From: a virus
Reading direction: 5' to 3' (one strand)
IMG/VR virus record: IMGVR_UViG_3300044955_000061
Coordinates: 1-24,650 of that record
Length of the DNA: 24,650 bases
Part shown: one piece after another, positions 21,663-24,650 of the stretch
How the letters are laid out: each line of letters begins with the position of its first letter
Numbering within the stretch: the first letter of the stretch is position 1
Translations under genes and position numbers: made by a program
Notes under the pieces: generated by a model
Databases searched by the model: none
The model's input: only the letters and a program-made list of their open reading frames with translations
What the model was told of the DNA's origin: nothing

Positions 21663-21934
21663 TTGCCAACCTCCTTGACCATGTACTTTGCAGCCGCCTG
21701 CCGACGCTCTGGGCTTAGGGCTTGGAAGATTGCGTCCAGCACAATCGCCCTTGTCTTGTCGTCAGCCATCGCAGCCCAATGACGGGCGTCCTCGGCAACG
21801 TCTTCGAATTGCGGGATTGGAGCGCATGGCCCCAGCTCTGAAACCATAGCGTCAACCGTGCGGCACCGATCTGCGCGACCCAGCGTCCGCCACATGTCTA
21901 TGCACATCGCGCCTATGCTGACGTGATCGTTCAT
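21659..21934 (-). CDS. Small hypothetical early protein
   Basis: The 91-residue product starts at ATG 21934 in an ATGA overlap with the zinc-ribbon gene's stop. It reads MNDHVSIGAMCIDMWRTLGR at the start and is helical throughout (FEDVAEDARHWAAMADDKTR, AIVLDAIFQALSPERRQAAA). There are no membrane or catalytic motifs. Position suggests a helper for early replication or host takeover. Not recognised. Confidence 0.65.
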   Translation of the reverse strand: MNDHVSIGAMCIDMWRTLGRADRCRTVDAMVSELGPCAPIPQFEDVAEDARHWAAMADDKTRAIVLDAIFQALSPERRQAAAKYMVKEVGK

Positions 21935-22416
21935 TCGACCAACTCCGCATCAGGGGCCAGCATCTCCCGCATCCAGCGGAAATCCTCGATCTTCGCGCCG
22001 TCACGCTCGATCTTCTTGCATCGCCCGAACAATGGCCCGCGTTCCGCCTCTGGAAGAGCAAAAATTGACCGCTTCACCTTCGGCAGCATTTCCGCCTGTA
22101 TGGCCTCGGCAGTTTTCGTGCGCATCTCGTGCCCAGCGCGCCCTTCCCAAGCATTGCGCTTCGCTTCGGGACCGCAGTGTGGGCATCCGAAAGGATACTT
22201 CGCGTAATAGCTGGTGAGTGTATCGATCCACGCGTCATCGCAGTGAGTGCAGACGATATCGCACAGGTGCGGATACTCATCGTGGGCCATGAAGCTGACA
22301 CCGCAGCCCATGGCGTTCTCCGCCGCGATTCTGTTGTTCGTCGCGTCGGCCTGAGAAATGAACCGCATGATAACGTCAGCAATCATCGGGCGCGCTATGT
22401 TGGATATGTGCCTCAT
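21931..22416 (-). CDS. Zinc-ribbon protein, early block
   Basis: The start at ATG 22416 has GGAGG seven bases upstream and overlaps the previous stop by ATGA, giving 161 residues; the frame extends farther but without a site. Two CxxC pairs, Cys56/Cys59 (VCTHCDDAW) and Cys78/Cys81 (FGCPHCGPE), form a probable zinc ribbon with 18 residues between. The C-terminal half is charged and helical (RTKTAEAIQAEMLPKVKRS, EDFRWMREMLAPDAE). Zinc ribbons of this kind bind nucleic acid or proteins of replication or transcription. Exact family is not recognised. Confidence 0.7.
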   Translation of the reverse strand: MRHISNIARPMIADVIMRFISQADATNNRIAAENAMGCGVSFMAHDEYPHLCDIVCTHCDDAWIDTLTSYYAKYPFGCPHCGPEAKRNAWEGRAGHEMRTKTAEAIQAEMLPKVKRSIFALPEAERGPLFGRCKKIERDGAKIEDFRWMREMLAPDAELVE

Positions 22417-22607
22417 GATGCGGCCTCCACGCTGGATTCCATGGAGAACACCGCGTAACCGGGAGGAACTGACTTCCCGTCTTGCGCGTTGTTCCAAGCG
22501 ACGCGGCAGGTCCGCAGCTTATGCCCGTTTACCGGCTTCAAGCTGTCACTCTCATCAAGTGCAATCGATGGCAGCCCATGGCTGCTGGCGTTCCATTCAG
22601 CTTTCAT
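22413..22607 (-). CDS. Small hypothetical early protein
   Basis: ATG 22607 lies seven bases after AGGAG and overlaps the stop of the VRR-NUC gene by ATGA. The 64-residue product reads MKAEWNASSHGLPSIALDES and later LRTCRVAWNNAQDGKSVPPG, then YAVFSMESSVEAAS. It appears to be a compact alpha/beta protein without signal or membrane segment. Not recognised. It is co-translated with the zinc-ribbon gene. Confidence 0.65.
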   Translation of the reverse strand: MKAEWNASSHGLPSIALDESDSLKPVNGHKLRTCRVAWNNAQDGKSVPPGYAVFSMESSVEAAS

Positions 22608-22891
22608 TTCACCGCTCCTATGGCCCTGAGAGCCATGTCTTCCGTCCAGACAAGGTGTATGGTGCAGCCCACAGCCTCAGCTTGACGCCGATAACCGGCC
22701 TGTCGTTCTGCTGTTGCGCTCTTGCGGCGGGACTGCTGTTCACCCGATTTGATTTCGAACAGGTGCCAGCGGCCTCGGAAGCCAGCCAACACATCAAATT
22801 CAGCATTGAGGGGAAGAACCCAAGCACCCACATCCCGCATCGCGCGGACGATATCGGGCTGCTTGGCGTCGATCTTCCTAGCCCTCATCAT
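22604..22891 (-). CDS. VRR-NUC domain nuclease
   Basis: The 95-residue protein is a stand-alone VRR-NUC domain, a PD-(D/E)xK nuclease. The core is KQPDIVRAMRDVGAWVLPLN (residues 10-29), then Asp33 in FDVLAGFRG, and the catalytic pair in LFEIKSG (Glu46, Lys48), followed by the helix ATAERQAGYRRQAEAVG and strand TIHLVW. Stand-alone phage VRR-NUC proteins cut branched DNA and may resolve replication or recombination intermediates. It starts at ATG 22891 overlapping the previous stop and is followed by ATGA coupling. Its place next to annealase and HNH genes supports a recombination role. Confidence 0.85.
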   Translation of the reverse strand: MMRARKIDAKQPDIVRAMRDVGAWVLPLNAEFDVLAGFRGRWHLFEIKSGEQQSRRKSATAERQAGYRRQAEAVGCTIHLVWTEDMALRAIGAVK

Positions 22892-23331
22892 CGCATCCCC
22901 GCATGTGCGCGGTATGCCGTGTCAATGTTCTGCCATTTGCTCAACGCGAATTCGTTTCCTTCGCAGATTTGTTTTCTACTGCTGACCTTGCATAAGCTTC
23001 GAACACGGGTCGCTGCATTTTCGGCAGTAGCGTCAAAACCCGTTCCAGCGACAAGCCACCGCTGGAACCCTTCATCCTGGCACCGGATAGCCGCCTGCTT
23101 TACCGCTGGCAGGTCACCCCATCGGTCAGATTGCTTAGGAGCGGGCTTGGAGGCGGCCTCTGGCTTCAGAGGCGCGATTCCTACCCATTGCTCTTCCGCA
23201 AACGTAGGAAGGCCACCCAGCGCCTTTACAGCGTCGTCTGCCTGTTCAATGGGGACTTCCATGACAAGCTGGGCAACCTTGCGTGTCTTGATCAGCTTGA
23301 AGTCTGAGAATGTGGCTTTGATCGCGCTCAT
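22888..23331 (-). CDS. Conserved-type phage early protein, unknown function
   Basis: The 147-residue product starts at ATG 23331 with an ATGA overlap. The first half is SAIKATFSDFKLIKTRKVAQ then LVMEVPIEQADDAVKALGGL and WVGIAPLKPEAA, a pattern I recall from phage proteins often found close to recombination or replication genes. The second half has EGFQRWLVAGTGFDATAENA and RVRSLCKVSSRKQ, ending in a helix ALSKWQNIDTAYRAHA. No catalytic motif is evident. It might regulate or assist the annealase/nuclease module. I do not attach a family name. Confidence 0.7.
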   Translation of the reverse strand: MSAIKATFSDFKLIKTRKVAQLVMEVPIEQADDAVKALGGLPTFAEEQWVGIAPLKPEAASKPAPKQSDRWGDLPAVKQAAIRCQDEGFQRWLVAGTGFDATAENAATRVRSLCKVSSRKQICEGNEFALSKWQNIDTAYRAHAGMR

Positions 23332-23711
23332 GCCGCCACCGCCAGAATGCTTGCGAGATACTGGCGATCTGCCGCATCCCGCATATCCTCCAGAAGCACC
23401 AGCGCGCCCATCCGATCAGACTGTTCAAAGCACTCGTAAAGACGCACAGCCCAATCCAAGTGATTTTCACCGGTCAGGGCTTGTTTCCAGAAGCGGTCAC
23501 GCCCACATTCTTCCTCACGGTGCAGCGAGTAGTGCAGCGGAAGACACGTCCACAGCGGGGCCTTCATGCCCATGGACTTCTGCCCCGTGTGCGCGACCTC
23601 TACGCCGTCTGTGCGGCCCGATAGGCAGCAGCCTAGCCCGTCGTGCAGGAAGGCCATGTAGCGGCGCTCCTGTTGAGTGAAGCGGCCTGTTCTGGGATTG
23701 GGGCGACCCAT
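23328..23711 (-). CDS. HNH-like nuclease (Ref/DUF968-like)
   Basis: The 127-residue product has a Cys/His arrangement resembling HNH-like phage recombination nucleases: GLGCCLSGRTDGVEVAHTG (residues 26-43), LWTCLPLHYSLHREEECGRD (53-72) and FWKQALTGE. His41, His60 and His64 are candidates for metal and catalytic positions. Proteins of this kind (Ref of P1, DUF968) act with recombinases. It starts at ATG 23711 within TGATG, one base shared with the stop of the 55-residue gene, and overlaps the next gene by ATGA. Catalytic activity remains an inference. Confidence 0.7.
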   Translation of the reverse strand: MGRPNPRTGRFTQQERRYMAFLHDGLGCCLSGRTDGVEVAHTGQKSMGMKAPLWTCLPLHYSLHREEECGRDRFWKQALTGENHLDWAVRLYECFEQSDRMGALVLLEDMRDAADRQYLASILAVAA

Positions 23712-23878
23712 CAGCCCGCCCTCTGCAATTCTTCGCGCAAGCGGGCATTCATCAGCACAACGCGCGGTTCGAACCGGGTCTTTCCCAGACGCGCAGCTTC
23801 ACGCGCCTTTTCCATGTCGCCCTGGATTTCGTCCAAGTAGTCGAGACGATCTGGCGTGGGGTTATACAAATGCAGCAT
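23711..23878 (-). CDS. 55-residue charged hypothetical protein
   Basis: ATG 23878 opens a 55-codon frame to TGA at 23711, which overlaps the HNH-like start. The product starts MLHLYNPTPDRLDYLDEIQG and continues DMEKAREAARLGKTRFEPRV, ending VVLMNARLREELQRAG, a helical, charged protein. The ribosome binding site (TGAGGT) is modest. It fills the only gap between the SSB-like and HNH-like genes, which makes a real gene likely. Not recognised. Confidence 0.65.
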   Translation of the reverse strand: MLHLYNPTPDRLDYLDEIQGDMEKAREAARLGKTRFEPRVVLMNARLREELQRAG

Positions 23879-23887
23879 GACTAAACC

Positions 23888-24139
23888 TCAAAATGGGATT
23901 TCGTCGGAATGGTCATCCTGCGGCGCGCTCTGCTGTCCGCGCTGCCCGGATGCTGTGTCACGGTCGTTCTGCTTGAACGCCTTGACGATGCATCGGCCTT
24001 CAGCGTCTTGCAGAGGAAGCGCGTCGAAGATCAGCGAGAACCCGCCGTTGTCGTCGGGAAACGCAGTGCCAATCCGAAACCAAAAGGTGCCGCCGCCTTT
24101 TTTCGGGCGCGGGGTGCAAAGATTCATACGTTCGGTCAT
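23888..24139 (-). CDS. Small protein with SSB-like C-terminal tip
   Basis: The 83-residue product opens with a beta-rich half: TERMNLCTPRPKKGGGTFWF, RIGTAFPDDNGGFSLIFDAL and PLQDAEGRCIVKAF. A Gln/Ser/Asp-rich tail follows and the protein ends DDHSDEIPF, closely resembling the DDDIPF tip of bacterial single-stranded DNA binding protein that recruits partner proteins. The full protein is half the length of a normal SSB OB-fold protein. Its start overlaps the Rad52-type gene by ATGA. It may bind ssDNA or recruit host SSB partners to the annealase. The tip is seen; the function is inference. Confidence 0.6.
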   Translation of the reverse strand: MTERMNLCTPRPKKGGGTFWFRIGTAFPDDNGGFSLIFDALPLQDAEGRCIVKAFKQNDRDTASGQRGQQSAPQDDHSDEIPF

Positions 24140-24650
24140 GCTGCATTCTCCTGACGATTGGCCTTGCGGGCTTCCACGTCTGCTTTGATCTTGTCGAAAT
24201 ACGGGGTGCCACGAAGGGACAGCACGGCGTCTTTGTGAGCCTTGCCGAACTCGTCCAGCGCCATGTCGTCAGTCTCTTGAAGCTGGACGAACAGGTCTTC
24301 GTAGGTCTCTTTGGCGGCGTCGATCCGTTCAGCTTCCGCGCCATCGACTACGTTGGCTTGGTCTTTGTCGTAGAGGGCTAAGCCGAACGGATAGCCGAAC
24401 GACTTCAGCGCGCGCTTCATGGCGTCTGAAACAGCTTCCTTGATCGCGCTTTCGTGCGCCAAGCCGAGGTCTCGGTCGTAACCATGCCCAGCCCCGAAAT
24501 CTTCGCGTATCACACCGTCAACTGTGACCCGAACGCGGGCCGTGTAGGTGACGCCCCAGCCGGGGTCTTTGTTCTGGCCTATCTCACGTTCGGACTGCAT
24601 GACGCATTCCGACTGCATGACTTCCTGCGACCATCCCCCGTGTGTGAAGA
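24136..24650 (-). CDS. Rad52-type single-strand annealing protein, N-terminus outside window
   Basis: The frame stays open to the right edge beyond the first internal ATG at 24618, and the extra residues read FTHGGWSQEV, which fits the Rad52 family opening G-W-S-x-E, so the true start lies outside the window. The visible body has GVTYTARVRVTVDGVIREDF, then GAGHG, AHESAIKEAVSDAMKRALKS and FGYPFGLALYDKDQ, the core of Rad52/22 proteins. The last 60 residues are helical and acidic. Such annealases pair complementary single strands in phage recombination and genome repair. It is translationally coupled with the SSB-tip gene by ATGA. Confidence 0.88.
   Translation of the reverse strand, partial: FTHGGWSQEVMQSECVMQSEREIGQNKDPGWGVTYTARVRVTVDGVIREDFGAGHGYDRDLGLAHESAIKEAVSDAMKRALKSFGYPFGLALYDKDQANVVDGAEAERIDAAKETYEDLFVQLQETDDMALDEFGKAHKDAVLSLRGTPYFDKIKADVEARKANRQENAA

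Noticed and set aside
22358-23680. 440-codon plus-strand frame antisense to the early genes
   Set aside because: It covers several well-supported minus-strand genes with family motifs; its translation shows no fold and is rich in Ser, Pro, Arg and His as expected from a shadow frame.
1-24650. CRISPR arrays, insertion sequences, diversity-generating retroelements, integrase
   Set aside because: I saw no spaced direct repeats, transposase, reverse transcriptase, template/variable repeat pair or recombinase motifs in the window.

Overview
The window is one segment of a tailed-phage genome (free phage or prophage), almost certainly from an alphaproteobacterial host and most likely Rhodobacteraceae. 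The host call rests on three things: a moderately GC-rich composition judged by eye, a small protein that matches the spike-base family of the Rhodobacter gene transfer agent (RCAP_rcc01079 type), and a DUF6456-like regulator. Both ends of the window cut through genes. I see no integrase, repressor, polymerase, transposase, CRISPR array or complete RNA gene, so temperate or lytic lifestyle cannot be decided here. The head and adaptor proteins and the ejection-protein set suggest a short-tailed (podovirus-like) virion; I found no tape measure, tail sheath or major tail tube protein.

Apart from one small gene, everything is read on the minus strand, so the order of transcription runs from right to left. 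About 24650 to 19859 is an early/middle block: a Rad52-type annealase (cut by the window edge), a small protein with an SSB-like C-terminal tip, two small basic/hypothetical proteins, an HNH-like protein, a VRR-NUC nuclease, a zinc-ribbon protein, a DUF3310 protein and several unknowns, ending with the DUF6456-like predicted regulator. About 19858 to 19526 is a gap holding a candidate promoter followed at once by a strong intrinsic terminator, a layout that resembles lambdoid late-gene control.

From 19525 to 11158 lies the packaging and head block: two small ORFs, TerS, TerL, a spike-base-like protein, a 57-residue protein, a P22-like portal, scaffold, an N4 gp56-type major capsid protein, a head protein, small proteins including a Cys/His-rich one, and a head-tail adaptor. 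From 11158 to 4452 are the tail and ejection proteins: a DNA-stabilisation/nozzle-like protein, small virion proteins, a GNAT-like protein, and four proteins that look like ejected internal proteins, the last with an N-terminal phage tail lysozyme domain. From 4253 to 925 are the two receptor-binding proteins, the second with a lectin-like C-terminus. From 915 to 452 a small holin-like protein and a lipoprotein form what looks like a lysis cassette.

The genes are nearly continuous, with many ATGA, GTGA or TAATG overlaps, so translational coupling is probably general. Five small genes were recovered by reading the sequence directly (1..214 partial, 742..915, 16864..17037, 19397..19525, 23711..23878), and several starts were moved to sites with a clear ribosome binding site or a stop/start overlap. 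The only plus-strand gene candidate is a two-helix membrane protein at 4301..4495. The observations most worth a second look are the regulator-promoter-terminator arrangement, this reverse-strand membrane protein, the compact recombination module, and the GTA-like spike-base gene lodged in the packaging block.
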